Positions 1-10,400 of a DNA stretch of 64,000 nt are shown here, piece by piece (within the stretch, counting starts at the first letter, position 1; each line of letters opens with the position of its first letter). Source of the DNA: Tricholoma matsutake. Its lineage: Eukaryota > Basidiomycota > Agaricomycetes > Agaricales > Tricholomataceae. A model generated the notes under the pieces. The model was not told where the DNA came from, made no database searches, and saw only the letters and a program-made list of their open reading frames with translations. The translations under genes and the position numbers were made by a program. Location: the NCBI GenBank assembly GCA_026075535.2, contig AP026543.1:6386001-6450000 (forward strand). The letters are read 5' to 3'.

Positions 1-25
1 AAACGGAGCTTTGTGAGTTTATTTA

Positions 26-1968
26 TCACCAAATAAAATATGGTGCGAGACAAAAACTCATCGCAAAAGAATCAAAAGAGCAAGTCCAGCCCGAGGGGGG
101 TGTAAATAGGGGAAAGAAGCCGAAAGACTTACAGCGATTTATGTCCGTATCTCCATGGTAATTTTCTGGGATTGGCGGGGTCGCTGCCTGCGATGATGCG
201 TGAGAAGCGGCCGAGATGGATGATGTTGAAGTCGACGGCCGAATATTCCTCTGATTCCAGCTTTGACCATCATTCATGGAATCGACAGAGGGCGTATGAG
301 CGATGGCCGAATAAGCAAAGTCAGCATGGGAAGTGTTGAACGAGTAGGGGTCAACAGAAGGTAACTGAATCATGCTCCTTACGCGCGGCATCCCTGAAGA
401 ATGATGGTCTTCGACAGGTTGTGGGGATGTCGAAGGACGCTGTTGTTCTGAATGATCATAAGGGCTAGGGTAAGGGCTCATGGCCTGGCTGTGACGACGC
501 GCACGGCGAACACTGAGAGAACCTGTCGGGTAATTAGATTTTGAGGAATGGGGACGTGGAGGGGAGATTGGACGGTGGTGACTGGAGTTAGGACGGGGGT
601 AGTCGTGATGGAGATGATCATCCTGGTAAGGGGGGATGGAAGAGACCGATGATATGGAGTAGCCGGTGTTGGGTCGGCTATCCGGAGACAAAGAGGAGCT
701 ACTATGTTCAGAATGCATAGGCATGGAGGAAAACGGAGAACCATAAGAGGTATTGATGGTCGGGGTTGGCCGAGAATAGCCACTGCTGCTAGGATTTAGG
801 AGCGAGGAGAGGCTACCGTTATGACTTGAGGAGCTTCCATTGGTTGTGGGAGAAAACGACCAATTATTTTGTTCTTGATAGGGATACTGGGAGGAGGAAA
901 CCATCATGTCGCGGTTTGAATTGGAATAGGAAGGCATTGAATTGTAGCCTCCTGCCGAGTGTGGTGTTTCATCTGTAGGCGTGATCGGGTGGTAGGTATG
1001 AGGAGAATGATTGTAGGAGCTTCCATGGGACAGATGCGGAGGGTCTGAGGGTACGGTAAGCGGTGGAAGGGCGGAACGTGGATAGCTGGTGCCCCAGCCA
1101 GCAGAACCACCCTGACTAAGGGGGGTAAAAGAGCCAGGTGCGGAAAAGCCGCGAGCGCGACCAGGAACACCCATCTTATGGGAAGATGCGACGGAAGAGG
1201 GAATAGACAGAGGGACGGGGCCCATTCCTATGGCAGAACGAGGAGGCGGGATGGGTGGAGACTCCTGAAGTTCGCGTTTTCGAGGTTTGGGAAGACGTGG
1301 AGGGACGCGACGTTTAAAATTAGCAACAACCTCTGGGGGGGAATGTCGGTTGAGGGTAGGATGTGCTAAGGAGAAAAATGAAGGGAGAGTTGGGAGCAAG
1401 AGTCTGGAGAAAGGACATACACCAAGTGCTGGCGTCTGGATCGTCAATAGCGGGATCGACATTGCGTAGGTTAACTTTACGCATGAAACCATAAATCTGG
1501 AAAGGAAGTGAAGAAGACGTGGGGAGAAAGAGAGAGAGAGAGACGAACGTTTAGTTGGCGGGAGAAGCTCGCAAATCTGGATTGACGGTATATGCTTGGT
1601 AGGACATGGAGCGCAAGTTGCTCTGGTCTTTCGACAATGATATGTTCACCTGCAGGATCCCAACGGATCATATGGTGATTTTCAGGACGCTCGAGGAGAC
1701 TGAGAGTAATGGAGACGCGTCAAAAAATGAAGAAAGAAGGATAAGATAAAGAAACATGCGCGTAAAGTTTTGTAAGAAAAGTAGCTTGTGGTTTTGGTTC
1801 AGATTTCTGTTGATCAGAAGACTTTGAAGGGGATTGAGGAGGATCATGGTTATCATCTGAGCTACCAGCGCTAGAAGATGAATGTTGAGAGGATATAGGG
1901 TAAATGTAATCTGGATTTCTGTTGTTGTTGTAACGAGAAGAGTAGGAGGGAGGGTATAGATCAGCCAT
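26..1968 (-). CDS. HSF-type DNA-binding domain transcription factor (3' end uncertain)
   Basis: Probable nuclear transcription factor with a heat-shock-factor winged-helix domain. I read exons 1968-1760, 1699-1549, 1496-1421 and 1365 onward. They join to a typical HSF core: FLTKLYALLERPENHHMIRW near residue 62, then SIYRQSRFASFSRQLN, IYGFMRKVNLRNVDP and SHPTLNRHSPPEVVANFKRR, followed by a basic PPRLPKPRKR patch. The rest is a long Ser/Pro/His-rich tail without an obvious HR-A/B coiled coil, so it may not be the canonical trimeric HSF1; Skn7, Sfl1 and Mga1 share this domain. Reading straight through gives 591 residues with a TGA at 26-28. A GTAAGT donor at position 132 suggests instead a last intron with the final exon beyond the left edge. 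Domain call is firm; subfamily is not. Confidence 0.85.
1700..1759 (-). other. Predicted GC-AG intron in the HSF-domain gene
   Basis: This 60-nt intron appears to start with GCATGT and end with CTCTCAG. Only this split gives the family-typical LYALLE across the junction; the nearby GT dinucleotide shifts the frame. It sits inside the DNA-binding domain coding region, a place where HSF genes often carry introns. The other introns in the gene use GT. Confidence 0.6.
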
Positions 1969-2207
1969 TGAGTAGGAAGAGAGAAGAAATGAGATGAGGA
2001 GGCTAAGTAGTCAAAGTATAACGCGTTACATTTTGTGACACTGACCTGGCCGAGGTCCCGAGGGTCACATGTAAAGTACCCCATTTTAAAATGATCAACC
2101 GCACTCGATCCATTTAGTAATCCAGGGTCATAAAGGATCCGCATCCCACGCGCGACTCCCTCGGTTACGTTTTTACACAAACTCTTTCGGCTATTCCCGT
2201 CATCAAC

Positions 2208-4683
2208 TTACTCTCCGTCATAATGCAATGTCACACTCGAGAATCCACCGAACAAGTCCGTCCCCTCGCCTTCTTCCAATACCATCTGATCGTCAAGATG
2301 CAACGAATTAGACTCCTTCATCTTCCGACTCTTCCCTACCTCTCTTGAACATGGCACGATCTATTCAAATCTGTCACCCTCTGCTTCCCCAATTGTTATC
2401 TTTACTCACCGGTGGTCGACTGTTTCGTAGTAGCCCCCAGTTGATTTTCCCAAACCATTTGTGTTGCTTCACTTCGCTAGCTCCACTTTTGCTTCCCAAT
2501 CTAGTCCGCTCGTTCTTGTCCAACAGTCGTGTGACACAATCTTTGCCTGATCTATACATACCATATACAACGCCACACAATCCACATTTCAATTAACAAA
2601 TCAGGAATACACACTCACTGTGATAGTCTAGGCGAATCCCGGAAATGGACTGGTAGCAGGCGGATATTAGCAAACGTGTCATTTCGTTCTTCCCCCTTGA
2701 AAGGTGTGGTTGCATACTACAGGACAGATAGTCCATAACACGTCAACACTCTGTGGCAGCCAAGAGTAAGCAACACGTACAATCATCTCGTAAATAAGAA
2801 TTCCCAAAGTCCACCAATCCACGGCAGCTGTATGTCCATAGACGGCGATGACTTCCGGAGCAATATACTCTGTAACCCCCCACCCCCCCACCACATTTTT
2901 TCAATTAACAAAGCGTCGCAAGTGGCATTCTTCCTTACCTTCCGTACCAACAAATGAATTTGTTCGGAAATTCGCAGTACACGACATGGTGTCGACAAGC
3001 GGTACCTGAATATACTCGAAATAAGTCCATCACTAGGCATGTAATCTCGACTCACCCCGTTCTGGTCTGAATGTATCATCACTGGCATCCCAGCAGGCTC
3101 ACTTGACTGCTTTGCGAGGTCAAAATCTGACAACATTATGTGACCCGACTGATGAAGCAAAATATCTGCGACAGCTCGGTCAACGAGCGTAGCGAAAACA
3201 ACAGTAAAATGCGTACTTTCGGGCTTCAGATCACGGTAAATGAATCCCATAAGATGAAGATATTCCAATGCAGCAACTACCTCCGCGGCGTAAAACCGGG
3301 ACCCATCCTCGGGCAGACACCTTCCCGGTCTCGTCTGTAATGCGCGGAAAAATTCCCCTCCCATACAGTACTCCATGCAGAAATAAAGATATTCCTCGGA
3401 CTGAAATGAGTGGTATAGAGTCACGATGAACGGATGATTCGCTGTGGCGAGTATCTCTTGTTCAGTCAACGCCCGCTTGATCTTTTTCCGTTCTATCATT
3501 TCTTTTTTCGATAGCACTGCGGATCAACGTCAAGTAAGCATTATGCGCGCCACGATGGTGAGGTGAATGGGAGAGAGGGGTGGGTTCTAGAATGCAAGTG
3601 TCTTTTTACCTTTCATTGCAAAAAGTTTGTGTGTCTTCTTCTCCCGCACGAGATATACTCGTCCAACGTCCCCTCTTCCCAACATTTTAACTTTGAGAAA
3701 ACTCGATGGCCCAACTTCGACCTGATATGCATACAATCAATCATCATAGACTGCAAGTAAAACGAACGTGTTACCCGTCCGATTTTTATCGAATTGCTGG
3801 AGTACGTTCTCCGGAATGCCACTTTGCCTGGACCTTCCGCAACCCCGTTGTTTATTTGAGACTTCATGGATAGCGAACCAAAGCCAGCCGACGGACGCCC
3901 TCTCGATGAATCTGAAGACATCGTCTCCAGAGAATCCGCTCCATGGTCGAGAGAAGTCGATGCCAATGATGGCATGGGGGGTACAGCATCAGAAGGTGCC
4001 AACAGACCATTCTTTGTTGTCGAAGCAGATCGCGAACCCATGGAAAACAAGCCTTTAACATTCGGAGCTGAGGCCACGCGTCGAATGAAGCGCGTTGCAG
4101 AAGCCCCCATTGACTTGGGAGATAGTGCACCGTTTGCCTTTGGTTTTGAAGGCGTTGTAGGGCTCACAAACGAGGCTTGTGAGGGATCAGCCGTCAGTGG
4201 CTTCGCGTGTGGGGAGTGGGGGTTGTGCGGAAGATTCATTCTCTGTTTCTCAGATTTTGTATGTGTCCGTATCCTCCCGAAAGCTTCCATTGAAAGCGCG
4301 TCTGTGTACTTCTGGTGACGCGGCTCGTATGGTGGGTAGGTCCTGTTTTGTATGCCACTATCGATGATGGAATGCAGACAGGCGTTCGAATCGCTGGACT
4401 GGGTGTTTGAGGAGTTGAAGGAAGAACGAGGATCGAACAAGAAGGAGGTGGGCGTTAACGAAGGTGTTACCGTGGCAGGGGTATGAGATACAGCACCGTT
4501 CGGATAGACAGAAGTATCGAGAGCGAGTGAGGGAGCAGATAACATGATCTTCTTTGAAGATGAATTGGGAAACCGAAAGACAGATTTCCATGGTTGTGAG
4601 CTTGAACGAGGAGAAGAATGGTGATGTTGAGCAAAGGGATGTTGAGAGCCAAAATGGGCGTCATGGAGCGCTGGTGATGGCAT
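2208..4683 (-). CDS. nrc-2: AGC-family serine/threonine kinase, NRC-2 / Fpk1-Kin82 type
   Basis: Cytosolic protein kinase of the fungal NRC-2/flippase-kinase group (known roles in homologues: growth/development control and phospholipid-flippase activation). Nine exons: 4683-3775, 3721-3610, 3516-3217, 3165-3056, 3005-2939, 2869-2781, 2716-2619, 2551-2410 and 2360-2208, totalling 660 codons (659 aa). Residues 1-303 are a Ser/Pro-rich, probably disordered N-terminus ending in KIGR. The kinase domain follows: glycine loop [16 protein letters not shown] lysine, [22 protein letters not shown], and DFDLAKQ in place of DFG, a hallmark of this subgroup. Then come [39 protein letters not shown] and an AGC C-tail ending [11 protein letters not shown]. 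All introns are 45-100 nt. The gene appears intact and its 3' end lies 240 bp from the HSF gene start. Confidence 0.93.
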
Positions 4684-6543
4684 GAGGGCAGCGAACGTCT
4701 AACGACAGTTCAGCGCACCGAGAACGCCAGAAAAGTTGGCTCCAAGTTGTAAAGCAGAAGTGACGACCCAAATCCAGGTACATACTCTGAAAATCAGTTA
4801 CGTAAGCAGGCATTGCTTCCGTGTCTTCCTCTAATTTACACATATTTCGAGCTTCTCGTCTTCCTACATACGTCCATAAGCACAATGGAGTGACATGAGC
4901 CCAGGAACTCTCTTTTGAAGTCGATTCACAGCTCCATATCTACCAAATTGATCTTTTTTTTTACATAATGTTATGTGGATGGCTAAATCAAGTTAGCCCA
5001 GATACACTAAGCGTCATCAGGCGATTACCGTCTCATCCATGACCCTTCCTCTACTCTTTCACTCAAGAAACTACTAGTATTATTCCCTCACTGATGCCTT
5101 CATCATATCGAGCACAAAGTCGAACAAGTAAGTATTGTCGTGGAATCACCAATTCAAAAGTCTAGCTAGGGGTGTGATCAGGGAAGGTAAAATATTGCCT
5201 TAATTATGCAAACAGGTACGCAGGGTACTTTGCAATTGATGCTCCCATCTTCCTATCTGGCCTGGGCGGCGAATATGGACTTTATGTCGCTAGCGCTCCT
5301 TTCGAAGGAACCCCTTCAATTGCGTCCCACTTTTCGTGAATCCCACGAGATCCCAATTTTTTTGCAGATTGAGACGCTCGACGACTATTCCTTTTAACAT
5401 GGACTATATATATGTCACATCCATTTCCTACGCACTACGCAGGCGTGATCAGATGGACTCGACTCCTGCCGGTTCACAAGATCTCGGTTCTTGATCTGTG
5501 AGAAAGGCAGATAGTCAGAGGGCACGGGCGGAGGTGACTACACGGTGTCCTGATGAAAACGGTGTTTACGGACAGACACGCCGCTCGATTGGTGATGCAA
5601 AATTCGCCATCGATGATATCTTCCATCAACCTTCCTGGCGCTGGCTACATCGAGGCCTAAGCGCCGAGCGGCCGAGCACCTACATAGGCCATCAAGTTGT
5701 GCGGATATATGGTCATGTTGCATTTATGGTAGATCTCAAACGCATTGGAGTTCAGGCAGTTGGAAAGCCCCGTTGTGGACCGTTTTCCGTGGCGATCACA
5801 ATTATAATGAGCAGCAACCCTGTGCCGTTGCCGGCCAGGGCCTGTACAGTGTGCGGCACATGACATCCATTTGCAAAGGAAAGCGCTCAAGTCGTTCGCG
5901 CAGCGCTACTAGCTCTTCATCTTCAAAACAGAGCCTCTGTTAGCGCTATATTCCTCCGGTTCATCAGGACGTAGCCTGAGGTATCAACTCTGTTACTACC
6001 CACAAAGCCCGCGAAAAAACGCTTCCGGAGCTGTTAATTGTCGGTCCGTCGAAAATGGAAATTATGCAACAAAATGTTATAAGCCTGTGGCGCCGTGCAC
6101 TGCGGCAGTAAGGAACAAGATATATGTAAAAAATCAACTCAAGGTGAGTTGTAGTAATTTTGTGGGGACGCGAGGATTTTGAAGAGCTCTTGCTGAACGG
6201 ACAGGGTGGACATGTGACTGACATCTAATTGAGGTTCGACGGACGCCGTTTAGATGGGTCTTCGCCTCAGTTATGATTACCGTATTCGTCGGAGGCCGGC
6301 CGGTCCCAAACCGGAATATCCACCGATGAATGCGGAAAATGACATGCTCATTTCAATCAGTCCAAATTATCGACCTACTGGCTACGACATGTGCGAGATA
6401 CGCGAATCTAATCCCATGGTTCCATGTTCCTGCCTTTCTTCTGCTTCATTTTTATTCGCAGCTGGACCAGGTTTTTTTCTTTTCTTCTGATTTGTCACCC
6501 TCGGTGGTTACAAGCTTGTTGACGAGACAGTCGCGCGAAGAAA
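4684..6543. other. Intergenic region, no supported gene
   Basis: This is the divergent interval between the kinase (-) and the MFS transporter (+), so it should hold both promoters. Short open frames occur on both strands (for example 5498-5863 plus and 5657-5890 minus) but show no recognisable domain, no splice-supported extension and no family-like composition. I see no repeat or RNA gene. Confidence 0.6.
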
Positions 6544-6550
6544 TATAAAG
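6544..6550 (+). promoter_or_regulatory. TATA-like element upstream of the MFS transporter
   Basis: The sequence TATAAAG lies 36 bp before the ATG at 6580, leaving a short pyrimidine-rich leader (CCCCCTCCTTTATCTTC) right before the start codon. Confidence 0.4.
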
Positions 6551-6579
6551 GAACCTGCCCAACCCCCTCCTTTATCTTC

Positions 6580-9326
6580 ATGCCCCTCGATCGCAGGTCT
6601 TCACAATCTAGTGAAGAGGCGCCACTGCTTGAGGACCCTCCTCCCTCATATCATGCGACCGATGATGTCGACGATGTTGCTTTGCCCATCGAGGATGTAA
6701 CGCCAATGAACAAGTTTTCCAGAACAGACACAATTTGGATACTTGCAGGCGTGTGGTTACCCGTACTACTGGGCGCGTTCGATGGTGTGTGTGAATGGTC
6801 ATGTGTTAGAAGAGCATGTCTTCGACACAGCACGACAGGAACCGTTGTTGCCACGCTCTTGACGCCCATTGGCAGCCAGTTTGAGGCGTCTAATCAGGCT
6901 TCTTACATCGGCACGTCATATCTGCTATCCGTTTGCTGTTTCACGCCCCTATATGGTATGCGACGCTTATTTATTCGACCTTCTGTTGCTCAATTTCTAA
7001 TCAGGTCGTTTGGCTGATATTCTTGGTCGAAAAGGTGCAATGTTACTTGCACTATCCTTATTCGGTATGTCAGCAATATCTTTTTTTAGCGCTATGATGT
7101 AATACCTCGGGTTCAGGATCCGGAACCATATTTTGTGGCCTGGCTCCCTCAATGGGTGCTCTAATAACTGCTCGTACAGTAGCAGGAATGGGAGGGGGAG
7201 GGTCAGTTCAGCCTTCAACGGGTCCAATTCCTCTCTACTAAATCCGTAGTTTACGTGTGGCAACAGCGTCATGACAGGTTCCTATTCTATCAATGTTCAA
7301 TTTCGTGTGTTGACGCACTCTGTTACTGCAGTCGCTAGCATTACTGTGTCCGATTTAATACCCCTGTGAGTTCGAATGCGAAATTACGGCTTTTGCCGCG
7401 CGAGCATCCGCTGATTCTCCAAAATCAGAAAACAGCGCGGCCTGTACCAAGGGATAGCAAATTTGTAGGGATATTACTAGAATGTCTAGTATCCATTACT
7501 TAGATAATTGACAGACTTTATGGATTGGGAGCTGGGCTCGGCGGTCCTGTGGGCGGGTGGGCTAATGATAAGTTTGGATGGTCTGTTTTCATAGTTATGC
7601 GAACATTCCCCATGTTATGTGCTCACTTTCGTTTAGGCGATACGCATTTTACATGCAGGTCAGTGCTTAAATGGGCATTGAGGCGGTCGTTTGATCAGAA
7701 CACCAGGCTCCGCTTTTGCTGTTTAGTTTCATCGTGGTTGCAACCAAAGTGAATATCCAACTGCCTTCCGAAGTCCAGAATCAACGCCTTTCACATAGGC
7801 TGCGTCGCATTGACATCCTTGGTTCCATAACACTCGTAGGTATGGTTAGCTGCTTGCTTCTAGGATTGAGTGTCAAGACTGCGGAGGAACTTCCTTGGTC
7901 ACACCCTCTTATTTATGGTCTTTTTATTGCGGGCCTCGTTTTCCTTGTACTCTTTATTCTCATCGAGAAGTACTGGGCACCATATCCGGTCATGCCATTA
8001 CGTTTAATGATGCAACGAACACCTTTGGCCGTGTCAATATCAAATTTCTTAACCAGTATGGCGGCGTTTTCGATGGTACGGCTGTCTTCACACCTCCAGA
8101 TCCATCAATTTATTCAACCCTACATTCTAGCTATATAATGTGCCTTTGGTAAGTCGCAGACAGCTCAATAAACCTTATTGCCACATCTTTCTCCAGTATT
8201 TCTCCGTCGTCCGTCTTGACTCTGCCGCGGTCTCTGGTTCGTTGTTCTATCATGTTGCTGTGCTGACACTGATCTTTGATCCTTCACCTGTAAAGGCCTC
8301 CACCTAGTACCACACTCTGTTAGTCAGCTCTGACTATATCATACGAAATGCTCAATAACAACCCGTAGATTGCCATCCCGGCTGGCAGTTTCTTTGCTGG
8401 TTGGTTAGTTTTGCCCTATATGAAAACTTACGTGAAATATATTGCTGACACATTCGAAGGATTATGCGAAAAACGGGAAGGCTTTATACCCTCACTTTGA
8501 TGTCAAGTCTCTTGTCCATCCTTGCGAGTATTCTTGTCACGTTCTGGAACGCAAACACTTCTGCTTTTCATCTTTGGGTGGATCTTATCCCTCAAGGCTT
8601 TGGTATGGCCAGCTTCATCACTAGCACCCTAATTGTCTGTCCATCTTTTATGTGAGAGACTGCTCCACTGATTCCCGTTTTCTTTGTGTCAGGCTATGAT
8701 GGCTGGTGTCTACAAGGAGGACATGCCTGTTGCCACTGGCAGTAAGTTACTAGGAATACATGTTGCTGGTTTCTCAATGCCCTCTGTAGTCACGTACCTC
8801 TTCAGAACTACAGGGCAAGTTGTAGGTGTCAGTCTCAGCAGCACCATCTTCCAGGCCGTTTTGCTTCAGAAATTGCGGGAGCGAATACAGGGTCCTGGCT
8901 CATCGGAGGTAAGGTCGGATAATAATTTCGCGTATCCTCGTTTGTGAACATCTTCTTACATGCAGGACATTGATGCGATCCGGTGCTGTCGGTTTCTCAT
9001 CGTATTGCGCGCTCAACTCACCCTATTGCATTCTTAGTCGGAACACGGAAATTATACCCACGTTAGACCCATTGTTGCAAAGAGCCGCTGTGGCCTCGTA
9101 CGCGGATGCTCTTTGGGTTGTTTTCGTGTTTCAAATAGCAATTGGTGTTTTGGGATTCCTGGCTTGTTTACCAATACAGGAGAACCCATTGCCGTGAGTT
9201 CTGAGTTCTGCATCTACCCAAGTGCATGTCCTGACTAGCGCAAAACATAGAGGGACCCGTGAAGAGCAGGAGCAGCATTATCAGAACCGGGATAACCCAA
9301 ACCATACAAATTCATCAGATAGTTGA
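6580..9326 (+). CDS. MFS transporter, DHA2/vacuolar amino-acid transporter-like, 20 exons
   Basis: Multi-pass membrane transporter of the major facilitator superfamily, most like fungal 14-helix DHA2 proteins such as the Vba/Fnx1 vacuolar basic amino-acid group; drug export is the alternative. I resolved 20 exons (6580-6784, 6839-6955, 7005-7064, 7117-7201, 7267-7277, 7332-7365, 7429-7464, 7515-7580, 7637-7658, 7707-8075, 8131-8148, 8197-8236, 8296-8318, 8369-8403, 8460-8634, 8693-8741, 8790-8908, 8966-8982, 9038-9193, 9251-9326), summing to 571 codons. Landmarks: acidic EEAPLLED N-terminus (vacuolar dileucine-like), WLPVLLGAFDGTVVATLL, RLADILGRKGAMLLALSLFG (MFS motif A), GLYQGIAN, GAGLGGPVGGWAND, and a C-terminus LPIQENPLPGTREEQEQHYQ. 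Exons 5, 11 and 18 are only 11, 18 and 17 nt. No frameshift or internal stop. Confidence 0.93.
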
Positions 9327-9436
9327 TGTACATATAGCCAATGTATTTGTGCCTGCCTCACAACATTCTAAGTAAAGTATGCTGTCATTTGTCATTCCTT
9401 CACCGACTCCGACCTTGAAGGCGGAACAGCTGTTCA

Positions 9437-9688
9437 TTAGTCCAGAGCCGGATGGTTCTCCTCAATCCACCTCTTTGGCCGTTTTGCGACTGTGACGCTG
9501 GGTCTAGCTCCGACTACAGATGCTCCTTTCAGCTCACTCTCGGCAAAGCGGTTTTTGTTATGCCGCGCAGGGCACGGGAGAATATTGGATGTTGACACGG
9601 TCAAGACCGTCGCGAAGAAAGTAAAGCCGAAAAGCGAAGAGACGAAGGCAGGGCGGCGTATGAATCGTAGAGCTCTGTATGTGGGCAT
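9437..9688 (-). CDS. Small protein with one N-terminal membrane helix (conserved hypothetical)
   Basis: An 83-residue single-exon frame. It starts with an arginine-rich stretch (MPTYRALRFIRRPA), then one hydrophobic segment at about residues 16-37 (SSLFGFTFFATVLTVSTSNI), a CPAR motif, and a basic tail ending KRWIEENHPALD. The layout of a positive N-terminus plus one helix suits a small mitochondrial inner-membrane protein. Its head-to-head position with uS14m (starts 237 bp apart) points the same way. I do not recognise the family; the mitochondrial location is inference. Confidence 0.6.
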   Translation of the reverse strand: MPTYRALRFIRRPAFVSSLFGFTFFATVLTVSTSNILPCPARHNKNRFAESELKGASVVGARPSVTVAKRPKRWIEENHPALD

Positions 9689-9925
9689 TCTAGCACTTTT
9701 CTAGTTCAGAATGCGGATAAGTTAAATAACCTTGAGTGTAGCTTACAGGAACTTTACCCATGTCCACCGCGCAGAGCCTTTCTCAAAGGACTGCAGATTT
9801 GAGAGTATGATGTGCGAATGGCAACTTGCAAGAACTTTCTGTCTCCGAGTTGAACCGGGTTTATTTGCCTGTATTTGATGGTGACAACACCACTCAGGAT
9901 TTCTACGACTCCCTTGAACTCAGTC
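9689..9925. promoter_or_regulatory. Shared divergent promoter region
   Basis: A 237-bp interval between the start codons of the small one-helix protein (-) and uS14m (+). Any core promoters for both genes must lie here unless they overlap coding sequence. I see no clear TATA box, as is usual for housekeeping genes. Confidence 0.45.
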
Positions 9926-10280
9926 ATGCCGAATATCAGGGTTTTGCGCGACATTAAAGCCCGAAACGGTGTTCGCTTGAACGAAATCGCTCGTCGAGCA
10001 TATCTATATGTCGCTCGAAACCAGTCATTACCACCCCAAGTTCGCCATCAAGCCCAGTTGCAGCTGAACACCTTCGGTCGGTACACACGTCCAACGACCG
10101 TTAAAAATCGTTGTTCTGAGACTGGAAGGGGAAGAGGGATCATGAGCGAGTTTGCATTATGCAGGGTAAGCTGGAGTTTCGATTTTTATGACATAGCATA
10201 CCGACCAGGCGATGTAGCATCAATTCCGACTAAAGGCGCTCAAAGGGGAACTCAATGGTGTTCATAAAGCATCATGGTGA
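9926..10280 (+). CDS. MRP2: Mitochondrial small-subunit ribosomal protein uS14m (MRP2)
   Basis: uS14 protein of the mitochondrial 37S subunit. Two exons, 9926-10165 and 10218-10280, with a GTAAGC donor and TGTAG acceptor; 100 residues, ending in TGA. The family signature is clear: NIRVLRDIKARNG at the start, then GRYTRPTTVKNRCSETGRGR, IMSEFALCR just before the intron, and HQFRLKALKGELNGVHKASW at the C-terminus. An in-frame ATG at 9878 would add 16 residues with a presequence-like composition and reach the length of yeast Mrp2, so the start is the only doubt. The 3' end converges with the bZIP gene 120 bp away. Confidence 0.95.
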
Positions 10281-10400
10281 TTTTGGTGAGCGAGGAGATT
10301 TAGATTCAGCCACATTTTGATAGAATTACATCTTCCTTCCAAGGTAAAGCGAGTATAATTTATAGACTATCGCAACCAAACAGAACAGGAACCCTTACGC

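Noticed and set aside
5498..5890. Possible small genes in the 4.7-6.5 kb gap
   Set aside because: Overlapping frames on both strands without domain, signal peptide pattern or consistent splice sites.
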